This document shows positions 18,110 through 28,235 of a stretch of 29,036 nucleotides of DNA, one piece after another. The notes below the pieces were generated by a model. The model was not told the origin of the DNA, did no database searches, and worked only from the letters and a program-made list of their open reading frames with translations. The stretch comes from Chara braunii (lineage: Eukaryota; Streptophyta; Charophyceae; Charales; Characeae), in assembly GCA_003427395.1 (NCBI GenBank), contig BFEA01000212.1, positions 121,739 through 150,774 on the forward strand, read 5' to 3'. The position numbers and the translations under genes are program-made. Every line of letters begins with the position of its first letter. Position 1 is the stretch's first letter.

Positions 18110-20242
18110 CTGGTGCTTTGGATTTGCGGGGAAGATCGAGAATTGTTACCTCGTGGATAGGATCTCCCCTGAGGGTCTAACAAACATGCTTTCAGCGGAC
18201 AAACATCGAGTTTAGTTTCTTATCAGTCAGCAAGCGATCATCCACCTCACACAGAAATTGGCCGACGCCAAGGGGGGGGCCTGATGCGTGATGATTCACT
18301 TTTATTACCGTCAGTGAGCCATGAGAGAGGGATAAGGCGGAGCCCTTCTAGCTGTAGCTTTTCAAGTTGACCAGGAGCGAATCTGGCATCCATGATAGGA
18401 AGGTGGAAGATTACCTTCTTTCCATTGCCATTAGGGCTATCCTTAATAAGACGAGGCTTCGACAGTTCCATAATCAAACGAAATAGAAATTGATCGTTGA
18501 TTGCCGATCGAATAAGGGAGACCATAGCTGAGGGCATAGGCTGTTTGGGGCACGCCATACTTACAAATGTGAGGTGACCATCTGGAGCTATCCAGGCAAC
18601 CACCCATGTGTTGTGGCGAGCGATTGTGTAGAAAAGAGGTAAGACACGCTTGTTTACATCTTGGATATGACCCCGTGCCAAGGCGGCTGGAGCCCTTCTG
18701 CGTGTAGTCTTGCAGCCAGAGGTCCCAACATCCACAAACTGATTCTAGGAATCCTTCGAGCGTGGAAGAGAAGAATCAGATTTCTCCCCATCAGTGCCCA
18801 GACCAGTAGTTGAGTCATAGCTCAATCTACGCTATTTGCCCATAGTGGAGGATCTCGGTCAGAGCTGGTGGCTGCTGCTAGCAGCATGTGCTACAATTGT
18901 CACTCCATCTTCAGGTCTATCAACGGCTTCTGCGTTGGCTCCTTCATGCGTACCCTGGCGAGGGGTGCCCTCGGCACCCACGGCATCAGAGTGAGGCAGG
19001 CCACACTGAGGAGGAGGACTAGGAAAACTAGGGAAGCGCGCATTCCAAAAAACCCCGATGGTCCGACCGCCAAACCCCCCAAATTGGGGGGATAGTGAAG
19101 CTTGATGTTGAAGCCATGGTGCATAGGCCTGGGCAAGCCACGACGTCATGTGTTGTGACTGAAATGCTTGAGGGGCGCCCCCGTGGGGATAGGAACCTGG
19201 GGAGAAGGTCGGATTAAACTTTGTGCGCTGATAAGGTTGAAAACCTTGTTGGCCCATAGGTGGTTCCCCTGACCTGACACCTTGAAGGATCTGTGAGGCA
19301 CTCGGGCCCATCGGACCTTGATATAGTGGGGCAGAGGTCGCCGCTTGAGAGTGACTCGGAGCCGAGCCAGGTGTTTGCTGGATATTCTGCTCTTGTCGCT
19401 GACAAGCTGTGCGCCTGCATTGTGCTTCTTCATGGAAGAACGCTCTGCACCTGCGACATCTTGGGGTCTTCGAGCAGGCGAGGTTGACCGAGAGTTCATC
19501 TCCTTCTGCTATAATCACGGTGATGTTATCCTTCATGTTAGCTTTGGCTTTAAGGTCTAGGTCAAATTTGACATTAATTAAGGATGGCTTCTGACGGTCA
19601 GGTTCGACAGGGTGAGTTCTAATAACGGGGCCAGTAGCCTAGCGCTTCTAAATAGGAATCAAGGGGGACTTTGACCGCTACGACCCGGAAGGAAGCATGC
19701 TCCTCTTCTCTTCTTTGATCCCTTAATTGAACTTTAGTCAGCCATGGCTTGAATTCAAGCCTATATTCCGTTAGACCCAAGGTAAATGGCTCATGCCCTT
19801 TGGTAACCATGCAAGAGGCAATTGCTCTGCTCTTTGCAACGTATGAAACAACATTAGGGCTTTCGACCTTGACTCTACCTCGTCTAAAGGACCGTGAGTC
19901 GAAGCTCCTCTCCTGATGTTTGGAATCTTCATAAGCCCTCACAATATCATCCTTCACTTTGTTTGGGAGGAAATGAGCGCCTTCACGAAAAATTATAGTA
20001 ACTACCGGTTCTTTAAGCTAGTTGATCTTAATCCGGTCGATCGAGGAGTTTACTTTGAATTGAACCTCTCTACCCTCGATTTCCATTTCGCCGGGGTCAA
20101 TATTGGAAGGACAAATTCCCTCCTCATAACAGAGGCGAATGAGTTCACGCGCGTGTTACTCATCTTCCCGGTCCAGCCCTGGGTTTGGAGGAGGGGCGCG
20201 AGGACCACAGTTGTTGGGGTCAGGAGCGTTTTGCACTCCCAT
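18110..20242 (-). pseudogene. LINE B ORF1 (gag-like, zinc knuckle, Pro/Gln-rich linker)
   Basis: Likely start ATG 20242-20240 (MGVQNAPDPNN). After a TGA near 20158 the frame continues CYEEGICPSNIDPGEMEIEG. The DUF4283-like domain covers about 19990-19650 (VVSYVAKSRAIASCM, then LEFKPWL and VVAVKVPLDSYL). A canonical zinc knuckle CRRCRAFFHEEAQC (C-x2-C-x4-H-x4-C) lies near 19460-19410. A long Pro/Gln/Gly-rich linker (about 19400-18860) is very unlike the Lys/Glu-rich linker of LINE A. The C-terminal module is open at 18735-18247 (LPLFYTIARHNTWVVAWI, then KKVIFHLPIMDARF). It would bind LINE RNA. Several frame changes make it a pseudogene. Confidence 0.78.
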
Positions 20243-20270
20243 GTTCCAGCCATTGAAGCACCAAGTTAAT

Positions 20271-21219
20271 CGTTATGAGAGAGAAGAGACGGTGCCTGCT
20301 CAAAAGTGGTATGCGCTATAGAGATAAAGATTATCGATAAAAGGACTTGGTTGCTAAATGCTACGTGCTAAAGTGCACTAAATCGTAGGAGCTTTGAAAA
20401 TGAGTATTCTCACCAAGGTTACGACGAGGTTTCAAGCCGGCTGAACACATTGTCGCCAACTGCCTCACCTACCACATCGTGAGGCGGGCCGCTCGAACAT
20501 GGCGAGTGGGGTAGGGACAGTGCTACCTTAGCGTCATCATGGTGGTGAAGCTTCGGGCCGTCCAGTCGACGTCGTTACCGAGAATGACCGCAAGTAGACC
20601 GACATGCCGTAGTGTCAGTGGGGGCGTGGCGGAGAAACCTGGTAGGTGGATTTGGGTGTGAGAGTGCTTGTGAGTGGTTGTTTTTGTTAGATCATTACTA
20701 GATTTCAGAGCATTTGTCTTTTCCAATCCGGTCTGGGATGTATCGTTTGGACTTTTGTCTTGTCCACAGACACTTTTGGCGTGTTTGGGCTGGCTGGGCC
20801 AGGTTTAGGCCTAGCTGAGTTTTGCCCGTAGTAGGGGAGGGCCAGGTTTGTCCTTCTGTGCCTGGCCCTACCCTTCGCCTTTTTAGGACCTCTATTGCCC
20901 CAACAGAGGAGCCTGAACCGGGACCCAGGCAGGCCGGTTTAAGGCCAGCACTGCGGGACCAAAACTTCAGCCTGCATCCTAGTCCATCAATCGAGAGATT
21001 GGACGGTCTAGGATGCAACATCAGGCCACAATTCCCAAATATTTGGGCCACGGTTCAGTTCTCACCATGCAGTGTTGAGGTCACACTTCGGCATTATGCT
21101 TCGCCAACAGCAGTAGAGGAACGGCGTGGAGGTAAGTGCTAGAGGTGGAGCAGAGGAGTAAAGAAGAGATGGTCTTCAATAGCAGTGCAACGTTGGAGCA
21201 CAATCCTGGGCTCGATAGT
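20271..21219. other. unassigned sequence upstream of LINE B
   Basis: No convincing gene. The first 400 bases may be the LINE B 5' untranslated region. From about 20760 the sequence is rich in GGCC and CCTGG motifs and includes two inverted repeats: AGGGCCAGG near 20836 with CCTGGCCCT near 20860, and the hairpin at 20973-21017. It may hold a small decayed TIR element, but no target duplication was found. Confidence 0.45.
20973..21017. repeat. hairpin, imperfect 20-bp stem
   Basis: TGCATCCTAGTCCATCAATC pairs with GATTGGACGGTCTAGGATGCA across a 4-base GAGA loop, with about 18 paired positions and one bulge. Confidence 0.8.
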
Positions 21220-21272
21220 CTTTTTCCGCTCGTAATTCTCTTTGCAACCTTTTACCCTCTGCATGCAGTCTT
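21220..21272 (-). pseudogene. 53-bp scrap of the gag coiled-coil region (copy 0)
   Basis: This piece matches 24969-25021 inside the gag of unit 2 at about 48 of 53 positions, in the same orientation. It lies about 30 bases left of the first tandem unit, out of its normal order, so it must come from a further truncated or rearranged gag copy. Confidence 0.85.
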
Positions 21273-21339
21273 CTCTCATCCGTTGTGTGCATCTCCCTCG
21301 AGACCATAGTCTATCTGATCGAAGGAGAGAGTTTCGACA

Positions 21340-22811
21340 CCTCCTTCAAAGGCCAGAAGAAGGCTGTCTTTCCAAGGAATACTTCTTGAGATGGTACAGT
21401 TTTGCCATTTCTTGCCGGCTTGCAGATCTTTCCAATAGTGGCAGTAATTTGTTTCCGCTAAGAAACTGGCATGATCGAGATGGGATCTTGCTGAACTTCT
21501 CGTAAGTCATCCCCTCTTCTTTAGTACGGGGATATAATTGAGTACAAAGTGGATCGGGTATTGCTCTTGTAGAGTTATTAAGAATCTGCGTCGGGGTGTC
21601 CATGTTCGTCCATGCTAGATTTAAGTGCGGATACACTTTTCCATTTCCTATCCGCGATATTCAAGCTTAACATTTCAGTTTTTCGGGTTAGGTTTTTATC
21701 CTCAAATCGTTCCCGGACTGCTTTAAGGAAATCTTCAATACAAGTTTGCTGGGAATACTCTACCATAGACTAACAATTAACTTCTTTCTGCAGGGAGATT
21801 GCAAAAGTCAGTGCATCTCCGACCATACACGAATTGGCCATGAGAACTCTGTCCCAACATGGTATACGCTGCCCGTACACGTAGGAGTCAACCACAACAA
21901 TCCAATGTAAAACACTTTCTTCCTTTTTTCCGGTGTATGTCTACGACACCTTTAGTTTTATCTTTCTGGCTTTCCCTGCATCTTCTTGCAGCACACCCTT
22001 GTTCTTCTTATCTCCGTCTCCACCACCATTTCCATCTCCTCCATCTCCTCCGCCTCTACTTACCAATTTCGCAATTAGGACGGGTGTTAAAGTTTTACTG
22101 ATCTGCTCATCTAGTTTTACTATGTATGGTTCTACATGTTGATCAACTTCTGGAGAAAGGTATTCATACTGATGTGCTTAAACTTTTTGCAAGGTCTTGC
22201 TCATCGCTGCCAACTCTTGCTTTGTATGAAGAACAGTTTCTGTCAAGAGGGCAAGTTGTTCTTCGGTTGCTGTTTGCTTTTCTTTTTGCGCTCGTAATTC
22301 CCTTTGCAACCTTCCACCCTCTGCATGATGTCTTTTCCTCTCTTCTAACTCTTGTCGCTTTGCAGCTAACAATCCCGTTCTTCACCCTTTCGCTAGAATA
22401 ACTGTATTGGCCATACCAATTTAAGGGACTGACCTGTATATTCAACCCACCAGTCTGAATACTTTCGCCCCTTTCAGTTCGACGTCTGATGAGTCTGTCT
22501 GAATGATCTGCAGGTTCACCTTCTTCCTGTATGGTCTTTCACTCTTCCTGTAATTCTTGCTCCAACTTTCTTTCAACTCCTTTTTTGTTCTTTCTTCTTC
22601 TAGCTAAGTTTTCTTCCTCAACTCCTTTCTGTTTCTTTTTCTGTTCTTTTTCTTTCTTTTTCTCAGCTAAGCGGCGGTCTACTTCTACTTGATCTCATCA
22701 TCATGCGCGAGGTGCACACTCTCGCAAAGCCGAGAGGAAAGAAGCAACGGGGAATAATGGCCCCAAAAGAACAGACAAAGGCACCATCCCGTACATGGGA
22801 TAGTCATCCAT
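21340..22811 (-). pseudogene. gag polyprotein remnant, unit 1
   Basis: Likely start ATG 22811-22809 in ACCATGG context, aligned with the unit 2 start. The N-terminal half is a charged Lys/Glu coiled coil (GEPADHSDRLIRRRTERGES, LNIQVSPLNWYGQYSY), shortened by a 95-bp deletion that shifts the frame. An in-frame TAG near 21951 sits at the same codon as in unit 2, just before TYTGKKEE. A second stop replaces a Gln before MVEYSQQTCIEDFL. The capsid-like part follows (VRERFEDKNLTRKTEML, IADRKWKSVSALKS, TKEEGMTYEKFSKI). Such proteins assemble virus-like particles in the cytoplasm; this one is not translatable in full. Confidence 0.75.
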
Positions 22812-23859
22812 GGTGGAGAACGGCACAGGGGAGACCTCCGCCGGACCACCAAGTAGCTACCCCAGATCCTAGTCTACTTGAGTGGATGGGGTCTGTAACT
22901 TTTTTTTTTTTTCAAAATCTGGATGCCGCTGCTTTAGAATAACGAAATTTAATAATGCAGGAAATATATAACGTTTTCCTACTCAATATGCAAAGTAGGA
23001 ACTCTTTTTTTTATTCCTCTTCCTTTGTTTGCTGCTTGTTTAGTTACTTAGCTGGTCTATGCCTTCAATGGTCTGACTGGTCACTTTCGTTAGAGAAGGT
23101 AGCTGGGAGATACTCAAACTTACTTCAAAAACAAATTCAGGTTATCACGATTTTCCCTGTTCTGAGCCACGTACACGTGGACATTGTAGTACACAGTTCC
23201 CTACCTCAACCTATCTTCCCTACCTATCGACAGACCAGATGGCTAACACGAAGACCAGATGTTGACTCTCTAGTCCTATCTATCAGAACTGACCAGGCCA
23301 CAATTTCGTCCAGACAACAACAACGACCACCAGAATGGATGGGGGAGAAAGGATACACAACACATGTTCGCAATCAACAAGGTAGGTGGGGCAGGAGGTG
23401 CTTCTCTTCTTTCTAGTCGTTGATGAAGACTCCACGTTCGCTCCAATCGCTCCAATCACTCCAATCGCAGGTTAGTCTTCTCCTCCTTAGCGCCTTCTAC
23501 TTCGACAAACTTCCCCCTTTATCCCAATCCAACTCTACTTCGCCTCTCTTCTTCGCCTCTCTCCAGCTATACTCAAGCCAACTTATCCTTCTGGCCGACC
23601 TTGATCATGCCAGCGCGTGAAGGGAGAGTAACAAGTACTGCTCCGATAACTAATTTGCAAGGAACCCGAATGTTCATCACTTGCTAGAGTGCATCAGATC
23701 ACATGCATATACACAAAATTCACAGATTGCGATGTCTCACACAAAGCCCAATAAAAAATGAATGAGAACCAGGAAGCTCAACTCAATTATCAAACCGAGA
23801 AGTAGAGAGAGAACATCGTGAGCTCAAACTGTACTGCGCCAAACAGAGTTACAAGTCTT
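22812..23859. other. non-coding inter-gag segment, unit 1
   Basis: About 1.05 kb between the gag of unit 1 and the gag end of unit 2, matched by 25630-26690 in unit 2. It includes a T run near 22900, AT-rich TATATAAC near 22965, a 9-bp CTCCAATCG repeat (three units near 23441) and splice-like signals on the + strand. If the element is LTR-type this is where an LTR and leader would lie. A 153-codon + frame (22955-23416) is not conserved in unit 2. Confidence 0.6.
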
Positions 23860-25629
23860 CTTCAATCAACATAAACTCCCAGGCCTGGCGCTCATCAGCA
23901 CCAGCTGCCTAACGTCAACAACGCCTCAACAGGTAAGTATCACCATAGTCTATGTGATCGTAGAAGAGAGTTTCGACACCTCCTTCTTCGAAGGTCAGAA
24001 GAAAGTTGTCTTTCCCAGGAATACTTCCTGAGATGGTACGGTTTTGCCATTTCTTGCCAGCTTGCAGATCTTTCCAATAGTGGCAGTAATTTGCTTCCGG
24101 TAAGAAACCGGCATGATCTAATGGGATTTTGCTGAACTTCTCATAAGTCATCCCCTCTTCTTTAGTACGGGGATATACTTGAGTATGGAGTGGATTGGGT
24201 AGTGCTCTTGCAAAGTTATTAAGAATCTGCGTCGGGGTGAGTCCATGTTCAGCGCATGGCAGAAGTTCGTCCATGGTAGATTTAAGTGCGGATACACTTT
24301 TCCATTTCCTATCTGCAATATTCAAGATTAACAATTCAGTTTTCCAGGGTAAGTTTTAATCCTTAAATCGTTCCCGGACTGCTTTAACGGTATCTTCAAT
24401 ACAAGTTTGTTGGGAATACTCTACCATAGACTGACAATTAGCTTCTGCAGGGAGATTGCACAAGTCATTGCATCTCCGGCCATACACGAATTGGCCATGA
24501 GAACTCTGTCCCAATATGGTATACGCAGCCCGTACACGTAGGACTCAACCGCAACAATCCAATGTAAAACACTTTCTTCCTTTTTGCCGGTGTATGTCTA
24601 CGGCACCTTTACTTTTATCTTTGTGACTTTCCCTGCATCGTCTTGCAACACACCCTTCTTCCTCTTATCTCCGTTTCCACCGTCATTTCCATCTCCTCCA
24701 TGTCCACTGCCGCTACTTACCAATTTCTCAATCACGGCGGGTGTTAAAGTTTTACTGATCTGCTCATCGAGTTTTACTACGTATACTTCTACATGCTGAT
24801 CAACTTCTGCTGTAGATCCCTGAAGAAATGTATTCCAGTCTCCCTCAAATTCATATTGATGGGCTTCAACTTTCTGCAAGGTCTTGCTCATTGCTGCCAA
24901 CTCTTGCTTTGTATGAAGAACAATTTCTGTCAAGAGGGCAAGTTGTTCTTCGGTTGTTGGTTGCTTTTCTTTTTGCGCTCGTAATTCTCTTTGCAACCCT
25001 CCACCCTCTGCATGCAGTCTTTTCCTCTCTTCCAGCTCTTGTCGCTTTGCAGCTAACATTTTGCTGTGCAATTCTGTTCGTTTTTCTTCTAGCAAGAGTT
25101 CCTTTTCTCTTTTATCTTCAATTGATGCCAATTTCGGGATGAACGTATCCCGTTCTTCATTCGTCTCTTCAACCCTTTCGCTAGAATAACTATATTGGTC
25201 ATACCAATTTAAGGGACTGACCTGTATGTTCAACCCACCAGTCTGATTGCTTTCGCCCCTTTCAGTTCGACGTCTGATGAGTCTGTCTGCATTATCTGCA
25301 GGTTCACCTTCTTCCTCTATGGTCTTTAACTCTTCCTGTAATTCTTTCTCCGTCTTTTCTTTCAGCTCCTTTTTTCTTTTTTCTTCTTCTAGCTGAGTTT
25401 CTTTCCTTAACTACTCCTTTCTGTTTCTTTTTCTGTTCTTTTTCATTCTTTTAGCGGCGGTCTGCTTCTGCCTGTTCTGCCGCTGAGAGTCCGGGTTTCG
25501 CAGTTCCGGATCACATCATCATGCGCGAGGTGCACACTCTCCCGAAGCCGAGAGGAAAGAAGCAACAGGGAATAATGGCCCCAAAAGAACAGACAGAGGC
25601 ACCATCCCGTACATGGGATAGTCATCCAT
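23860..25629 (-). pseudogene. gag polyprotein remnant, unit 2 (coiled coil plus Ty3-type capsid domain)
   Basis: Likely start ATG 25629-25627 (MDDYPMYGMVP) in ACCATGG context. Two TGA codons near 25520 and a TAG at 25413-25411 follow, then about 270 open codons: a Lys/Glu-rich coiled coil (EEEKRKKELKEKTEKELQEE, LLLEEKRTELHSKMLAAKRQ), VEAHQYEFEGDWNTFLQG and a Gly/Asp stretch. TAG at 24600-24598 precedes TYTGKKEESVLHWIVAVESY, which resembles the start of the retrotransposon gag capsid domain. A small deletion near 24445 shifts the frame; the C-terminal 139 codons (TPTQILNNFARAL, YPRTKEEGMTYEKF, GVETLFYDHIDYGDTYL) are clean to 23915. A further in-frame tail ends EFMLIEEDL near 23860. No zinc knuckle or protease was found. 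Confidence 0.8.
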
Positions 25630-26764
25630 GGTGGAGAACGGCACAGGGGAGACCTCCGCCGGACCACCAAGTAGCTACCCCGGATCCTAGTCTACTTGAG
25701 TGGATGGGATCTGTAACTTTTTTTTTTTTTTTTCAACATCTGGATGCCGCTGCTTCAGAATAACGATATTTAATAATGCAGGAAATATATAACGTTTTCC
25801 TACTCAATATGCAAAGTAGGAACTCTTTTTTTTTATTCCTCTTCCTTTGTTTGCTGCCTGTTTAGTTACTTAGCTGGTCTATGCCTTCAATGGTCTGACT
25901 GGTCACTTTAGTTAGAGAAGATAGCTGGGAGATACTCAAACTTACTTCAAAAACAAATCCAGGGTATCACGATTTTCCCTGTTCTCAGCCACGTACACTC
26001 TGATGTGGCAGTACACCCTCAACCTATCTTCCCTACATATCGACAGACCAGATGGCTAACATGAAGACCAGATGTTGACTCTCTAGTCCTATTTATCAGA
26101 CCTGACCAGGCCACGGTTTCGTCCATACAGCAGCAGCGACCAGCAGAATGGAGGGGGGAGAAAGGATACACAACACACAGGTTTGCAATCAACAAGGTAG
26201 GTGGGGCAGGAGGTGCTTCTCTTCTTTGTAGCCGTCGATGAAGACTCCACGTTTGCTCCAATCGCTCCAATCGCTCCAATCGCAGGTAAGTCTTTTCCTC
26301 ATAAGCCCCTTCTACTTCGGCAAACTTCCCCCTCTATCCCAATCCAACTCTACTTCGCCTCTCTTCTTCGCCTCTCTTCTTCGCCTCTCTCCAGCTATAC
26401 TCAAGCCAGCTTATCCTTCTCGCCGGGCTTGATCATGCCAGAACGTCCAGTGAGAGTAACAAGTACTGCTCCGATAACTAATTTGCAAGGAACCCGACTG
26501 TTCATTACTTGCTGGAGTGCATCACATGCATATAGACAAATTTCACAGATCGCGATGTCTCACACAAAGCCCAATAGAAAATGAATGAGAACCAGGGAGC
26601 TCAACTCAATTATCAAACCCAGAATTAGAGAGAGAACATCGTGAGTTCAAAGTGTACTGCGCCAAACTGAGTTACAAGTCTTCTTCAATCAACATAAACT
26701 CCCAGGCCTGGCGCTCATCAGCACCAGCTGCCTAACGTCAACAGCGCCTCAACAGGTAAGTATC
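23942..26764 (-). mobile_element. gag-containing tandem unit 2 (pol-less LTR-type element)
   Basis: About 2.82 kb, the fuller of the two units, bounded on each side by ACCATAG (23942-23948 and 26765-26771). It holds gag on the - strand and about 1.1 kb of non-coding sequence between the gag start (25629) and the right border, which ends in another copy of the gag 3' end (26700-26764). No PBS complementary to initiator Met tRNA and no TG..CA LTR borders were identified, so LTR identity is inferred from the gag. Confidence 0.75.
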
Positions 26765-26771
26765 ACCATAG

Positions 26772-27545
26772 CTTACTTCTTCCCCTTCGATCTCTCTCTT
26801 CTCTTCCTCTCTCTATAGTCCTGGTCTACTCTCACTCATCATGCATGCACACTCCCTATCACACGAGGATCTACTCTGAATACTACTCACTGGTGTCTCC
26901 TACTGACTATCCCTACTAACATACTAACTAGCGCTGGCGCAGCTATGGCTGCCTTCCCTCTAGCCAGCACTCTCTTCCCTCTCACATAGAGCTGCTCTTC
27001 AGCCTAGCGCAGCTCACACACATCTAGCGCACAAGTGCCACGGCACTTCCACACTCTTATGCGAAGTGAGCATCTGTCCAAATGGGTGGCCGGCCAGTTC
27101 TTTATAGTGCTGGACTGGCCTGGTGTGCCCTGCATTCAGCCTCAAGTGTCTGGGACTCTTGCCCAGTACCCGTTGTTGCAAAGTGTATGTCCCAGTATCC
27201 TTTCCCATGGTCTGCTGTTGCTTTGGGCCATCGGGCCTGTCTCTTGGACTCCTGGTCTGAATCAGGACTGACTCGTGGGATTATGACTGGACTTGGACTG
27301 TGGCCTCTGACTTATTGCCGAACAGACATGACTTTCCATGGAGGAGGCATGACCCTAACTCCGTCTTGAAAACTATGTCCAATACCTGTTCGTGCAGGAC
27401 CTGTTTGTGATTGTTGAAACCGACTTTTCACTTCATTATGGATGCGACATGTCCTTTGGGTTGCCGCTCGTGGATTTAAGTTCTGGCCGACAGGGCCCCT
27501 CGCTGTTGGGCATACATCTGGGGTCTTATTCGTAAAGATCCTTTT
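26772..27545. other. unassigned sequence right of the gag array
   Basis: About 770 bases with no supported gene. It opens with a pyrimidine-rich stretch (26783-26815) and continues with mixed sequence whose 60-95 codon frames overlap on both strands. It could be a retrotransposon LTR or spacer; no terminal repeats were seen. Confidence 0.45.
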
Positions 27546-27546
27546 A

Positions 27547-27700
27547 GAGGGATGAAGGGAGGGAGAGAAACAGATGGGTGGAGGGAGGAAGAGATGGAGG
27601 GAGGGAGAGATGGAGGGATGGATGGAGGGAGGGAGGGACAGAGGGATGGACAGAGGGAGGGATGAAGGGAGGGAGGGAGGGAGAGGAGGCATTCTTCTTC
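27547..27700. repeat. purine-rich (GGGA)n tract with G-quadruplex motif
   Basis: About 150 bases of GGGA, GGAT and GGGAGAGA repeats on the + strand. GGGAGGGAGGGAGGGA at 27667-27682 is a canonical four-tract G-quadruplex motif. Reading frames that cross it encode Pro/Ser or Arg/Gly repeats and are not genes. A TTC repeat follows. Confidence 0.95.
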
Positions 27701-27784
27701 TTCTTCTTCCTTTTCGTCAAGAGAGTTGGTTACTATCTCAGGAGTTGCCTCCCAGATTTGGACTCGACATTTGGGCGGTGACTC

Positions 27785-27975
27785 TTGAGAGATGGTTAAT
27801 GGAGGCCTGAATTTTTCAGACAATTTGTCTCGCGATTTATAACAAAACCCAAGGGCCGTTTTAACCAAAGTTGCAACTANTTGAGAGATGGTTAATGGAG
27901 GCCTGAATTTTTCAGACAATTTGTCTCGCGATTTATAACAAAACCCAAGGGCCGTTTTAACCAAAGTTGCAACTA
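27785..27975. repeat. 95-bp exact duplication around a single N
   Basis: 27785-27879 and 27881-27975 are the same 95 bases, separated only by the N at 27880. An exact direct duplication broken by one undetermined base is best explained by two contig ends joined without merging their overlap. Confidence 0.93.
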
Positions 27976-28009
27976 ATTCATAGAGTAGACACCATATTAA
28001 GTAACTGCA

Positions 28010-28052
28010 AATGTCGGCAGAATTGCACTTTCATGCAAATTTTGCCGACATT
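28010..28052. repeat. hairpin, about 18-bp stem, 6-base loop
   Basis: AATGTCGGCAGAATTGCA pairs with TGCAAATTTTGCCGACATT across CTTTCA; the outer ten pairs are perfect, with one mismatch and one bulge further in. It directly abuts the hAT-like end at 28054. Confidence 0.82.
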
Positions 28053-28053
28053 C

Positions 28054-28165
28054 CAGGGCTGCACCGGCCACCGGCCGGTTGGACCTGACCGGACCCAACC
28101 GGGCCGGTTGGAACCCCGGTGGTCCAACCGGAATTCCGGTTGGGCCCAAAACCGGGTCAATTTTT
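28054..28165. repeat. CCGG-rich hAT-like terminus
   Basis: Begins CAGGGCTGCACCGG, a start common in plant hAT elements, followed by about ten CCGG motifs within 100 bases (ACCGG, CCGGTT, CCGGAATTCCGG). The style resembles the subterminal zones of the element at 14824-15779. No matching right end was found, so it may be truncated. Confidence 0.5.
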
Positions 28166-28235
28166 TTTAATTTTTTTTTTGATGATGGGTTTGGACTGCG
28201 CTTGTTGAGATCTCCCCGAATCCGCAGAGAACACG

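Larger units (their letters stand above)
12640..20270 (-). mobile_element. LINE B: second degenerate non-LTR retrotransposon (L1-like)
   Basis: Same orientation and domain order as LINE A: ORF1 (20242 to about 18110), ORF2 endonuclease (18095 to about 16370, split by the element at 16697-17805), linker (about 16350-15788), insertion 14824-15779, RT (14815-13600) and C-terminal region (13600-12640). Protein similarity to LINE A is plain in every block but clearly below identity, so these are two families or two old subfamilies, not a duplication. Many stops and frameshifts are present. No target duplication or poly(A) tail was resolved. Confidence 0.87.
21303..23941 (-). mobile_element. gag-containing tandem unit 1 (pol-less LTR-type element)
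   Basis: About 2.64 kb, highly similar along its length to unit 2 (23942-26764). It starts with ACCATAG and the next unit starts with the same 7 bases. On the - strand it contains gag (22811 to about 21340) preceded by about 1.1 kb of non-coding sequence that also carries the end of the neighbouring gag (23930-23860). There is no protease, reverse transcriptase or integrase. Relative to unit 2 it has deletions of about 95 bp (near 22372) and 30 bp (near 22150). The layout resembles non-autonomous retrotransposons that encode only GAG (TR-GAG type). Confidence 0.75.

Noticed and set aside
22955-23416. 153-codon + strand open frame in the inter-gag segment as a gene
   Set aside because: The matching place in unit 2 (about 25778 on) has nine T instead of eight in an early run, which shifts the frame, and no family motif is present.
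25630-25690. Primer binding site TGGTGGTCCGGCGGAGG upstream of gag
   Set aside because: It could pair with a tRNA 3' end, but it has no adjacent LTR terminus and does not match the usual initiator Met site, so support is too weak.
25521-25763. + strand 80-codon frame near 25521 as a gene
   Set aside because: It lies antisense to the N-terminal part of gag; its similarity between units simply follows the DNA duplication.
27312-27964. Pro/Ser-rich and Arg/Gly-rich frames near 27600
   Set aside because: They are translations of the GGGA purine tract and of the duplicated 95-bp block.
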